Shown here: piece by piece, positions 23,700 through 33,981 of the stretch | How the letters are laid out: every line of letters starts with the position of its first letter | Position numbering within the stretch: position 1 is the first letter of the stretch | Assembly: GCF_030272615.1 (NCBI RefSeq) | Contig: NC_081405.1 | Location: 154,553,613 to 154,609,612 of the forward strand | Origin: Cryptomeria japonica | Lineage: Eukaryota > Streptophyta > Pinopsida > Cupressales > Cupressaceae | Direction of reading: 5' to 3' | Length of the DNA: 56,000 nucleotides | The notes under the pieces: model-generated | Seen by the model: only the letters and a program-made list of their open reading frames with translations | The model's database searches: none | Told to the model about the DNA's origin: nothing | Program-made: the position numbers and the translations under genes

Positions 23700-24017
23700 T
23701 TATTGTTAATAATTCAAAATAATGCTAGATAAAAACCTAAAAATGCTAACCCTCAAATTGGACCACGAGATTACCAAAAGCAAAAAAGGCGGGATGTAAG
23801 TGTTCTAGATTTTACTCATAAATTGGAATTTCTATTTCACTAGATTGGCACAGACAGTCTCTGTTGCAACTTGCATTCCTCAATCTAGTAGTTGTTTCTG
23901 AATCTCCCTTGATTTACAGGTTTGTCCAAGAAATGAAAGACGATTATGATTTACGAGTCTCTTATTTTGAAAACTCTGAAAAGTAGAAAAGTAAAACCTA
24001 AAGGGAAAAATATCTAG
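23700..24017. other. 5' flank of the minus-strand gene
   Basis: AT-rich, no frame. It lies between the start of the G-patch-containing gene and the repeat blocks upstream, so it should contain that gene's core promoter; no single TATA element stands out. Confidence 0.4.
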
Positions 24018-24249
24018 AATCATGTTGTAATTTTATTAATTACTATTAATAATTATTCAATGCTGAAGGACAAAATTAATTACTATTAATAACTATTCGA
24101 TGCCGAAGGACAAAACATTCATTACTTTAGTATAAATTCTGAGGACATTAAGAATCATGTTGTAATTTTATTAATTATTATTAATAACTATTCGATGCTA
24201 AAGGATAAAACATTCACTACTTCAGTATAAATTTCGAGGACATTAAATG
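24018..24249. repeat. ~134-bp tandem repeat with internal subrepeats
   Basis: AATCATGTTGTAATTTTATT at 24018 recurs at 24152. Within it a unit ATTACTATTAATAACTATTC...AAGGACAAAA occurs three times. Each long unit ends ...CAGTATAAATTTCGAGGACA or a variant. AT-rich and non-coding. Confidence 0.8.
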
Positions 24250-25490
24250 TAATACGTTCAATTTCAGGCGAAGTTTTCCCAAATGTGTTCACTTCCCACA
24301 TTTGGGCCGAAGTCCACCCTAAGCCGTTGATCTTTGCTCATCCAACGGACGAGGGACCAAGGTACCCGTTGTGACTTTACGGGTCTGTTTAATAATTTTA
24401 AACTTCCGTCCAAAAAAGTGCTTAATAGACTTAATTATATTTAATTAAATTTAAAATGTTTCAATTCCGGGTGAAGTTCTCCCAAATGTGTTGACTTCCT
24501 ACATTCAGGTCGAAATCCACCCTAAGCCGTTGATCTTTTCTCATCCAACAGATGAGGGACCAAGGTACCTGTTGTGACTTTATGGGTCTATTTTTAAGTA
24601 TGTTTAATAATTTTAAATTTCCACCCAAAAAAGTGCTTTATAGACTTAATTATATTTAATTAAATTTAAAATGTTTCAATTCTGGGCGAAGTTCTCCCAA
24701 ATGTGTTCACTTCCCACATTCGGGCCGAATTCCACCCTAAGCCATTGATCTTTGCTCATCCAACAAATTATGGTACCTGTTGTCAGTTGTCGTGGGTCCC
24801 ATGACTTCTGCTAGTTTTCGGGCACGTCACCATACTCGTGTCACTTTTCCAGGCAAAGTTCTCAGAAATCTATTCACTTCCCACATTCGCCCTGAAATCC
24901 ACCCTAAGTCGTTGATCTTTGTTCATCTAACAGTTGATGGTACCTGTTTTTAGATGTAGTGGGTCCCATGACTTCTGCCATTTTTCTGGCATGTCACCAT
25001 ACTCGTGTCACTTTTCCGGTTTGATATTTAAGTATATTTAATCATTTCAAACCTCCACCCGAAAAAAAGCTTTATAGACTTAATTATATTTAATTAAATT
25101 TAAAATGTTCAATTTCGGGCGAAGTTCTCAGAAAGGTGTTCACTTCCCACATTCGGGTCGAAATCCACCTTAGCCGTTGATCTTTGTTCATCCAACGGTC
25201 GATGGTACCTGTTTTCAGATGAAGTGGGTCCCACGACTTTTGCCATTTTTCTGGCACGTCACCATACTCGTGTCACTTTTTGGGTTTGTTTTTAAAGTCT
25301 ATTTAATCATTTTAAAATTCTGTCCGAAAAAGAGATTTATAGTCTAAAGACTATAAAATTAATTCTATTTAATTAAATTTAAAATGGTCAATTCCGGGCG
25401 AAGTTCTCACAAATGTGTTCACTACCCACATTTGGGCCGAAATCCACCCTAAGATGTTGATCTTTGCTCATCCGACAAACGATGATACAT
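24250..25490. repeat. Six-unit tandem array with a conserved hairpin motif
   Basis: Units start at about 24256, 24465, 24674, 24845, 25107 and 25385. Each begins with a form of TTCGGGCGAAGTTCTC, followed by GTGTTCACTTCCCACATTCG and GGCCGAAATCCACCCTAAGC. Then comes CCGTTGATCTTTGCTCATCC with AACGG, where CCGTTG and CAACGG can pair. Spacers (TAATTATATTTAATTAAATT and GTGGGTCCCATGACTTCTGC types) alternate and give unit lengths of roughly 170-280 bp. The array lies between divergent genes at 23697 (-) and about 26130 (+). It could be a promoter/enhancer repeat or a subterminal transposase-binding repeat. Confidence 0.88.
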
Positions 25491-25548
25491 GTTGAGAACT
25501 TGAGTGTTGTTAGATGTCATTGGTCCCATAATAAGAGACATTTAAATT

Positions 25549-25672
25549 TTAAAGATGTGCAATAGTCTGAGATAACAATTAAATATATCGTTAATATTAT
25601 TTGTAATTAAAGATGTGCAATAGTTTGAGATAAGTATTAAATATAATGTTAATATTATTTGTAAAAATTTGA
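25549..25672. repeat. ~63-bp tandem duplication
   Basis: AAAGATGTGCAATAGTCTGA at 25549 is repeated at about 25609 (AAAGATGTGCAATAGTTTGA), each followed by TTAATATTATTTGTAA. It adjoins an A+T-only stretch up to about 25930 with no gene. Confidence 0.8.
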
Positions 25673-26129
25673 AATTAAAAAATAGTATAAAACATGAAAC
25701 TTAGTTTCTAGAATAAAATAAATAACTAAATAAAAATATAAATTTTGATATACAATTTGAAAGGTAAAAGTTTAATATAAAAAAGAAAACATTCAATATT
25801 AAATCTAAAATATTAATTTAAAGTTTAACAAAATTCTTTGAAAATATGTTTACGATATATAATTTTAAAAAATAGTTTAAAAATATATATAAAAGTTCAA
25901 CATAAATTTAGTGTATTAATTTAAAAAAATGTGCAGTCCTCAACCTGTTAAGGCGAGCAAATTTGGAAAGTACAAATGCCAAGGTGGCGATTAATTGTTG
26001 CAGAAGGAATTGTCTACGACATGTTGCATGAACGGAGGAAGGGGAGGATAGCAGGAAATCTTTTTCTTGATCTCAGGGCATTAATGCCTTATCGTGCACA
26101 TTCATTACTTGACCTATAAGACAGAGGCA

Positions 26130-26959
26130 AAATTTATTACCTTTTGATCTGTGTACAAAATTTTTTCTTTGAAGCAGAACAAATCTGTAGATCGTAGAAT
26201 CATACCTTCTATAAGACATTTTTTGCAGGAAGTGATTTTGAAATTGCAGGTGACCATGGAGGCCAATTTCACACTTCCAACAAACAAGAAGTTGGTGCCC
26301 TTTTTGGGCAAAGTATCTGATAAATGAATGCAAGGACTGTTCAGGTTTAAGGAGGAGAAGTTGTGGGCAGCAACTCGACTGATGCTTGTAGAGGAGGTGG
26401 CACATATCAGTCATCGGTATTGAACTAACATGGAGGTTTACTCTCTGATTTTGGCGTGGGCCTGTGAATTCAAACCGGAGGTGGAAAAGGTAAAACTCAC
26501 ATTGGTCAAATTGATTGATGGGGATTTATTGATTAACTTGGATTCAATCTTGGAGTGGGTGGTGCCGGGAGTTGGCATTCAAATTAAGGAAGGGGATGAC
26601 TAGGAGGAATTGCTTCCTTTTATTCATGGCCCAGAGGATGAAATCAAATACCAGTGCCGTGAATGTGCCTAAGTGGGATGGGAAGCGATGAAACTCTTTG
26701 TGAAATTAACCAGGGTGGATGAAGTCCTGAAGGATTTGCATGTGGTGGCAAGGATGGAGGTTGGTAGGGAATTGAGAGATAGGGCTGAAGAAGGAAGGGC
26801 CATATAGCTACTGGCAAGCTTGGAGGGCGACCCCGACTTCGGGTGCCTAAAATGCATTCCAAAAATGAAAGCTGAAGCGGCAAAAGGGAAAGCCAAAGCA
26901 TTGACCTTTGAGGAGGGAAGGGACTGGGAGGTGACCCAGGGAGATAATGAGATTGAGTG
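26130..26959 (+). pseudogene. Unrecognised gene, ~277 codons with about six stops
   Basis: One frame keeps clear coding character through several isolated stops (near 26143, 26320, 26419, 26600, 26669 and 26805) and ends at TGA near 26959. Stretches include RRIIPSIRHFLQEVILKLQV, LRFKEEKLWA-like text and MEVYSLILAWACEFKPEVEK (from 26429). Further on are LLINLDSILEWVVPGVGI, QCRECA and CLKCIPKMKAEAAKGKAKAL. Most stops fit single-base changes at Gln or Trp codons. Two CxxC pairs might bind zinc, but they are far apart. No family is recognised. Upstream frame between 25,930 and 26,130 may be its 5' part. Confidence 0.55.
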
Positions 26960-27612
26960 AGTGGCCTATCAGAAATGAACTGGTTTTTTTGTTTGCTTGC
27001 TATAAGTTGTGGGTAGTATGATTTTCTCTTTGTCTGCGTTTATGCATGAATGACTACAAATTTTGTATCTTGAAACTTTTGAATTAATAGAATGAAAAAT
27101 CCTTTACCAATAAACTTTTGTATCTTGAAGCTTTTGAAATTTTGTATTTTGAATGACTATATAGTATATATTTATAAAATTATAATCAACCATAATCAAT
27201 GTACCAATAATTAATGGAATGAACTAAATTTTTTTTTATAGCATTACATAAAAAAGATCACAGTATTAAATTTATTTCCATTGTTTAACAAATAATTGAA
27301 ATAACATAACTCATATACAAAAAGCATTTGAAAGAAATTCATTAATAAAAATGAAATAGAATTATAGAAAGCATTTTTATATCCATAAGACTGTAAGAGG
27401 CAAACTGAAGCAAACTGGAATTTAAAAAATTATCATTAATATTTATGCTTTTGAAATTTACAATTTTTTCATCTGAGATTTGAGCCCCCAAAAAATTAAA
27501 AGCCAAAATGAGTGAGCCATTGGCACTGAGCCTATTAGGGTTTGAGGACATAGGAAAAAAAACTACAGGGGGGCGGGGCAAGGGCACAGGTAGTGGAATT
27601 GTTTGCAATTTT
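26960..27612. other. Unassigned AT-rich gap between convergent unknown genes
   Basis: Mostly AT-rich, likely 3' flanks of the two facing genes. A small G/C cluster (GGGGCGGGGCAAGGGCA at about 27570) precedes the end of the minus-strand ORF. Confidence 0.45.
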
Positions 27613-27615
27613 GCC

Positions 27616-28173
27616 CTAAGAATCTGGCCCTCCTTCCATGTAGAATTCTTCAGATAGCATAAGCTGAGAGAATTCTTCAAGCCACATGTAGTTTGGAAAG
27701 TGGTCCAGGAGGAACCATTTCCAGAGGAAGTCCCTGCCAATCCGTGCCCATTTTCTGTGACACATCAGCTGCTCCGCATTTAGGTTTAGGAGAAATGGTT
27801 GCCTAGCCACTGACACTATTTGGTCAGGGAGGAGAAGCTTGGATAAATAACTCACCCAAGGGATCCCCACCCCAACTTCTGCAAGAGCGACAAGAGTAAT
27901 GTCATCTTCAAGGAAGTCTTCCTTAAAATCCTTCCTCAACAGCATCAACATATCCACCTTGTCTCCTCCCAGGTCCAAAAGAGATGCTAAGAAGCGGGAT
28001 GTAAGGTCCGTGTTAACATGGTACCTATTTTCATTTCGCAGAAATTCTCTGCCCAGCACCATCCGCACAACCTCATTGGTGAACGACCCAACCTCCTTGC
28101 AGATTGATTGGAGGGTTGGGCCTCTAACGGAGCCTAGAAAGGCCCTCTGGTCCTCTGCAGAAATGCTTCTCAA
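27616..28173 (-). CDS. Unrecognised open reading frame, 185-200 aa
   Basis: An uninterrupted frame on the minus strand, ending at a stop just after EFYMEGGPDS. The codon at 28173 is TTG, and the open frame extends upstream to a TAG at about 28243-28245 with matching composition (RLTAQVVYFVNLFSQDD), so the true start is uncertain and could lie in an upstream exon. Beyond that TAG the frame continues (SLCHLVDKLSELPVF). The protein is acidic and helical with many aromatic residues near the end (DFLWKWFLLDHFPNYMWLEE) and a motif LGREFLRNENRYHVNTDL. No membrane segment and no known domain. Being open among decayed neighbours, it may be a younger or still selected gene; equally, one open stretch of this size can survive by chance in a pseudogene. 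Confidence 0.5.
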   Translation of the reverse strand: MRSISAEDQRAFLGSVRGPTLQSICKEVGSFTNEVVRMVLGREFLRNENRYHVNTDLTSRFLASLLDLGGDKVDMLMLLRKDFKEDFLEDDITLVALAEVGVGIPWVSYLSKLLLPDQIVSVARQPFLLNLNAEQLMCHRKWARIGRDFLWKWFLLDHFPNYMWLEEFSQLMLSEEFYMEGGPDS

Positions 28174-28589
28174 GTGGATGGGAGTGTCATCTTGAGAAAA
28201 CAGATTAACAAAATAAACAACCTGAGCAGTGAGCCTATAAACCTAAAATACCGGGAGCTCCGACAATTTATCTACCAAATGGCAAAGGCTAATTGAAGAT
28301 GAAAGAAGCAGAGATCGTATATAAATTGTTGAAGCTCTTGATTGTAATAATTACTTCTTTAATAGTATTAACTGCTATAAATTTTTTTAAATCTTTCGTA
28401 TCTCTGCAAATCTTTCCCATAAATGCACTATTGTGCAAAAATGGAAACAACTATGAACTAGTACTAAATTGACAAGTATCACAGTGGAAGTCGTGGGGAC
28501 AGAGTGGATTGAAATTAGTGAAAAGATATATATTAAATGAATGAAATTAACGATCGTGATTCGTGACATTTGATATGTGTCTATTGAAT

Positions 28590-28705
28590 CCAATTCCATT
28601 CCGGGCACTTTCTGGTGAGCTATGTTCTCTTCAGAAAATTGGGCCAAAATAAAACTTCAGCCATTGATCTACGATCATCGAATGTTTTAAAATCATCGAT
28701 AGATT
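28590..28705. repeat. Diverged single copy of the 24250-25490 array unit
   Basis: It reads CAATTCCATTCCGGGCACTT, then TTCTCTTCAGAAAATTGGGC and CAGCCATTGATCTACGATCA followed by TCGAA. Order and spacing match the array unit (TTCGGGCGAAGTTCTC, AGAAA, GGGCCGAAA, GCCGTTGATC, ATCCAACGG). It sits about 350 bases upstream of the minus-strand ORF, as the array sits upstream of the other minus-strand gene. Confidence 0.65.
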
Positions 28706-28917
28706 TTAGGTATGTGTCACCCTTCACATGTCAAAGAGGCCGCACTTATTGATACATCGTGCAAAGTCCAGACTCAATGTATTATGTGATGTGGTGTACT
28801 GATGTGATGTGATATGCCTTGTCTATTAATGGCAATGAATTCATGAAATTGCCAATAAATTATATATTGTTTCATAAATAACAAAATATACACCAAAACA
28901 AATTAAATAATTTTCAT

Positions 28918-29240
28918 GCGGTGGATAAAAATCGCCAATACAATTAAATAATTTTCAAGCGGTGGATAAAAATCGCCAATACATTTAAATAATTTTTCCT
29001 TCGGAGTAAACATTTTCTCTCATACAATTATATATTTGTTCCTTTAAACAAAAATTATTTGCCTCCCACAATAAATATTTTCCACATGGAACAAGGTACT
29101 ATTCGCTAGAAATTTATGGAATTTTCGTACCCTAGAAAAAAATCGCCAATACAAAATAATTTTTTTCCCCATTTAAAAAAAAAAATTCGCTATCCATATG
29201 AAAATTTCCCCCCGAAAATAATGTCTAATTCGCTAGGATT
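28918..29240. repeat. Region of repeated ATCGCCAATAC / ATTCGCT motifs
   Basis: GGTGGATAAAAATCGCCAAT occurs twice in tandem (28920 and 28961, period 41). ATCGCCAATAC occurs a third time at about 29141, and ATTCGCT occurs at 29101, 29184 and 29229. Similar TTCGCCAA and TTGCCAATACAAT motifs are scattered at 16485-17000 beside the hAT left-end candidate. This may be a subterminal repeat region of the same element, in unproven relation. Confidence 0.55.
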
Positions 29241-29269
29241 TTACACAGTTGCCCAGGGGGTGGTTTCTT

Positions 29270-30304
29270 AAAGTTATCCTTGATCCTAAATATGATAAAT
29301 TTGGTACATGCACACTTTTGATACTCTTCTAGTTCCTCTTGTTGTTCATTTCAATTTATTTTTCATACAATTCTCATAGCTAAAGTTACGTACCCTAGGT
29401 GACACTTTGCCAATTTTTTTGCAGAATTAAAGGGTATAAGTTTGAGCTAAAATCAATAAAAATAAAGTACAAATACTTGGGATATGAGCATTTGTTTGTT
29501 CTACATAGCACATTCTCATAGATAGATGACACCAAATTACAATATATTAATATAGGAGATTTTTGGGAGAAGTGAATAGTCTAAAAAATACCTAATTTCT
29601 TAAGGATTAGTGGAGAATGGCTTACTTGAGGCAATTATTTTTCCCATTGTTGTGTGATTCACAAAATTGGTGCTTTAATGTATAAATCACTACAACCTAG
29701 ATACCAAGGAGATTAAAATAATGACAAGCTACTAATTACCGTTGACATTTAAGAAACTATCAACTTGGGTGTCTCAGGTTTCCTAAGAGGGAAAAATATG
29801 CTAACATTGACTTCACCATATCATGAGGGTAGTTTAGTGAAAATAAAAGAAATTATAAGAACACAATTTCTAGCGAGTGGTTGTAGTACCTAAGAGGGGC
29901 AAGTCTTAGCTGCCCAAAAGCCTACATAAAAATTATTTTGAGGGTGAAATTGCAAGCATTATCATATTGTTGATTAGATTGAAAGGCAACATGAACACTC
30001 ATGAATTTGAAGAGTGATAGTTCATTTTTGTGAGAATTATTTGTACAAGAAAACAATATCTTGATTGGGCCAATTTAATTAGTGATAGATGACACTATAT
30101 AATTTGTCACTTTTCCTTCAATAAGTTCTTTTATATATTTTCCTATCTTTTCTATCCCTTGGCTTGCACAGGACTATGCCCAAGAATCAGGTCTGTTAAA
30201 GATTCAACTTTATAACTATTATTTTGATTTGAAACTAGAGATAACTTATCATAATTTCAGGAGGGTGAATGATGTAGTCACCTTGGGATTAATTAGGGAT
30301 CTAA
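29270..30304. other. Unassigned flank left of the nested Copia element
   Basis: AT-rich and free of supportable genes. It is the sequence into which the Copia 2 element inserted, and continues after 48960. Confidence 0.45.
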
Positions 30305-31650
30305 TGTTGGCAACAAGGCAACAACAATGCAGGAAAACTAAGAGGGGGGGGGGGGGGGGGGGGTGAATCAGTTTTCACCAAACTCCAACCAAATTAACCT
30401 CTATTTTAGATCTGATCAATAAAAACAATACCAAATATAAACACCACATCAACAACATACATAGCACATGGATCTTTGACATAGAAAACCTGGTTAAGGG
30501 AAAAACCAAGGTGGGACCCTACCCACAATATGATGATACTATGTAGTGGTATGTGTAAACATTACAATAGGGAATACACATGCATTCGGGCACACTTCCT
30601 AGAGCTCAGTGCTCAGAAACAATAAAGGACTACAACCTTGGAGAAGGCTCTCTACCTTACAAAAACCGGACAACAATATGGATCACATGAACTGAAAGAT
30701 TAGCATCTCCGAATGCCTGATTACAGTTCCGGTTAAGCACATTTTTTTTTCAACAACTCTTCTCTGCACTTCTCCACTAATGAATGATAAATTTGCTTGT
30801 TCACACATGCAATACTCTCACAGATCACAGATCCAACTGCAGACACACAACTTACATGATTACAACACTTATTTATACAGATCATCAACCTTAACTTTAA
30901 GATCGACTCAACACATAAGATCTAATTACAAAATTACATCACACGATACATAAATCCATAACCGAACCAATACGATGTCGAAAAGGACATAACATGGACT
31001 CAAATCAAATCCTCTAACATCTAACACCACCAAATAATTCGTCAATATCATCTGTAACATGCTAAACTACCGAATATGTCACATAACATGAAGAATACTA
31101 CCAGACCAATAAAATATTCAAAAATGCGCACCACGATCAACGCACATGACCAAAAAGCATAGCACACGATTAAAGAATATCAACAAGCAATGTGAATTCC
31201 ACCGCAATAACCGCAACAACTCAGATAATAAGAATTATTATTATTCCATCACCGAAGCTTAAGAACACCAACTAGTAAACTGAAAGATATGCTTGTGAAG
31301 TTCGAAATAATGAACCATCTGATCTAAGGACACACACGAACATCCCAAACACTCTCCAAAATCTGCAACTCAAGATATAATAATTCTATAGCAATATGGA
31401 TCAAATACCACAACTTTGCAATACAAAATACTAAAAAACCAGTCCACGTAACTTGATAAAATCACCACATAACATCATGAAACTCATACTGAATCAACTA
31501 GAGATAGGTATCTCAAATCCCATTAATCGCATCAGTACATCTGCAATAGATCACCCAAAACAACTCTCTACAACAAATAAATTCTCTGCAACACAGGAAT
31601 ATGTTGACATCAATGACAACAACACATTCCAACAACTCTAATATCGAACA
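30305..31650 (-). repeat. Copia 2 3' LTR (uninterrupted copy)
   Basis: About 1346 bp. It matches 35022-35928 plus 48513-48960 end to end (for example CAAATTAACCTCTATTTTAG, AACTGAAAGATATGCTTGTG, ACACAGGAATATGTTGACAT). It contains a run of 20 G at 30344-30363, which in the other LTR is a mixed GAGGGGGATGGGG, so the homopolymer grew in this copy. Confidence 0.92.
30344..30363. repeat. Poly-G run of 20
   Basis: Twenty consecutive G in the Copia 2 3' LTR. The sister LTR has a short interrupted purine run at the same place. Its exact length is prone to sequencing error. Confidence 0.85.
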
Positions 31651-31665
31651 ATATCCCCCTTTGGC
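31651..31665 (-). other. Copia 2 polypurine tract
   Basis: On the minus strand, CCAAAGGGGGATAT abuts the 3' LTR start TGTTCGATATTAG. Further PPT-like tracts (AAAGGGGGAG) lie upstream at about 31760 and 31815. Confidence 0.8.
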
Positions 31666-32028
31666 ATTGATGAAAACATATGAATGTGAAAAAAAATCAA
31701 TGCAAAGAAAGAAATCAACAACCGACAATCTCCCTCAAAATCACAAGGATCAACAGCTCCCCCTTTGACAAACAACTCAAAATACTTCAGGGTTTTTCAC
31801 ATGCTTCTCTCCCCCTTTGAAAACAATGCCAAAGACATATACAAATCATTATTCTCTCATGCATCTCTCCCTTTACAGAAAGACAATCTCTCCTCCTTAG
31901 GATAAACTCACAAATCTGAACAACTTAACCACACACTACCTACTCCCTCGGAGTAGCAACACCCACTCATCAATTTGGATATCGAGATAAGACTATGAAG
32001 TCCACCAAATCGATGTAGCTCAATGCAT

Positions 32029-32895
32029 CTAGTTCATACCAGGAGGGGCAATCACCCCTAACTTCTCTCTCAGATATACAAATGTTTCTGCAGGTAAAGG
32101 CTTAGTGAAGATATCTGCAATCTGTTTCTTTGTAGATACATACTTTGTCTTATAATGCAACACTAGATTCTTAGAAATATTGATAGCACTAGAATTGTCA
32201 CAATATATAACAATAGGCTCATTATAAAAAACTCTAATATCCTTCAACATCTGCTTCATCCAAATAACCTGAGTACAATTGCTAGCAGCATCCATGTATT
32301 CAGCTTCTGCATTAGAGAAGAAAATAACATCTTGCTTCTTACTTGTCCAAGCAACCAACTTCTTCCCCGAAAAGAATGCTCCATCGACAGTTCTCTTCCG
32401 ATCATCAAGATCACCTGCCCAATCAACATCAGTATAAGAATTTAAAGTGAAATTGGCATTCTTCGAATACCACAGACCATAATCAATTGTTCCCTTCAAA
32501 TATTTGAATATCCTCTTCACAACAGTAACATGAATTTCCTTAGGATCAACTTGAAATTTTGTAACAAGACATACAACATTCATAATGTCAGGTCTAGTCT
32601 GAGTCAAATATAGCAGTCCACCAATCATAGATCTATATAGGATCTAGTTATCCTTTGAAGATTCATTATCTTTTGTCATCTTGCATCCAGTCACCATAGG
32701 AGTTCTAACAGGTTTGGAATAATCCAACCCAAACTTCTTCAACATTTCATTCACATATCTTGCATCAAATTTTCCTATATCCTCATCTCTTTTGATAAAA
32801 CATTTGCTTCTAGAGATTCTAAAATATCTAACTGTAGGTACATGACCAACCCATAGCTCATAAGAAGTCTTACCAGAATCACCTTTTATATGCAC
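32029..32895 (-). pseudogene. Copia 2 RT remnant and RNase H, with deletions
   Basis: The frame 32895-32644 begins with integrase C-terminal text (TSYELWVGHVPTVRYFRI, KCFIKRDEDIGKFDAR). It passes without a break, near 32760, into the end of RT (YVNEMLKKFGLDYSKPVRTP). So the integrase tail is fused to the RT thumb and the RT catalytic core is deleted. The next frame, 32628-32029, gives GGLLYLTQTRPDIMNVV, YTDVDWAGDLDDRKRT, NAEAEYMDAASN, VIYCDNSSAINISKN. After LHYKTKYV it jumps (near 32138) to STKKQIADIFTKPL, missing the usual HI.I.YHFIR segment. Confidence 0.88.
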
Positions 32896-33981
32896 CTAGT
32901 TGAATGTGTATACATCAGTGCTAACAACTTCTCTCCAATAGATATGCAAAACATTCCCTTCAATCATCATAGTTCTAGCAGCATCCAAAACAATTATATT
33001 CTTCCTTTTAAAAACTCCATTCTGCTGAGGGGTTCTTGAAGTAGATAACTGTCTTCTGATTCCATGCTCTTCATAAAAGGAATTAAATTCACCGGAGGTG
33101 AATTCTCCACCTCTGTCAAACCTCAGCCACTTTAGCTTCAATCCTGTCTTTGTCTCCACTCTAGATTTGAATATTTTTTAATTTCTCCAATGCTTCTGAT
33201 TTCTCTCTTAGAAAAGTGATTCGTATCATCCTAGAATAGTCATCAATTAGCAATAGAAAGTATCTATCACCCTGCAAGCTTCTCACCCTAGATAGTCCAC
33301 ACAAATCAATATGCACAAATCTAATGATCCATTAGATGAATACAATTTTCTCTTGAATGAAATTCTTGTTTTCTTTCCCAATTGAGATTCTTAACACACC
33401 GAATTAGTAGGCTTCACTATCTTAGGAAGATCTATAACAACTTGAGTAGATCTAATCTTAATCATGTAGTCAAAGTTAACATGACACATCCTTCTATGCC
33501 ACAACCAACTCTCATCAATCTGAGCAACCAAGCAACTTTTCTCACTAGCATTCAGATGAAAGATATTACCTTTAGTCTTAGCACTTGATGAAATCTCTAT
33601 ATCGGAGCTATTCAAGATCTTACATTTCCCATTATTGAATTGTAAATCACATCCCTTATCAATAATCTGTGCAACACTCAAAAGAGTATGCTTCAAACCT
33701 TCAACATATAAAATATCATCAGTATTATTCTTACCATCAAGAGAAATAGAAGCTCTACCACGAATTACACAAGCTTTGTTATCTCCAAATCTCACTACAC
33801 TACCATAATACTTCTTCATATTCACAAATTTACCTTTATCTCCTATCATATGATGTGAACAACCATTGTCAATCACCCATTCATCTTTCTCATCAATTTT
33901 AGCAGCCAAAGCTTTGTTTTCAATAGTACATCTTGTAGAATCAACAGATACTGGATCATCTTCTTTGATAGCAATGAACAC
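32896..33981 (-). pseudogene. Copia 2 protease and integrase, broken
   Basis: The frame 33981-33391 shows KDEWVIDNGCSHHMIGD; the protease motif is normally D-S/T-G, here DNG. LKHTLLSVAQIIDKGCDLQF and ESWLWHRRMCHVNFDYM (GAG-pre-integrase) follow. The integrase core between 33390 and 33170 is full of stops. It resumes at 33159-32896 with KWLRFDRGGEFTSGEFNSFY and TPQQNGVFKRKN. The catalytic Glu in that last motif (usually NGV.ERKN) is Lys. Both enzymes would be inactive. Confidence 0.88.

Noticed and set aside
24250-25490. CRISPR-like array
   Set aside because: Units are 170-280 bp with variable spacers in plant nuclear DNA; neither repeat size nor context fits CRISPR.
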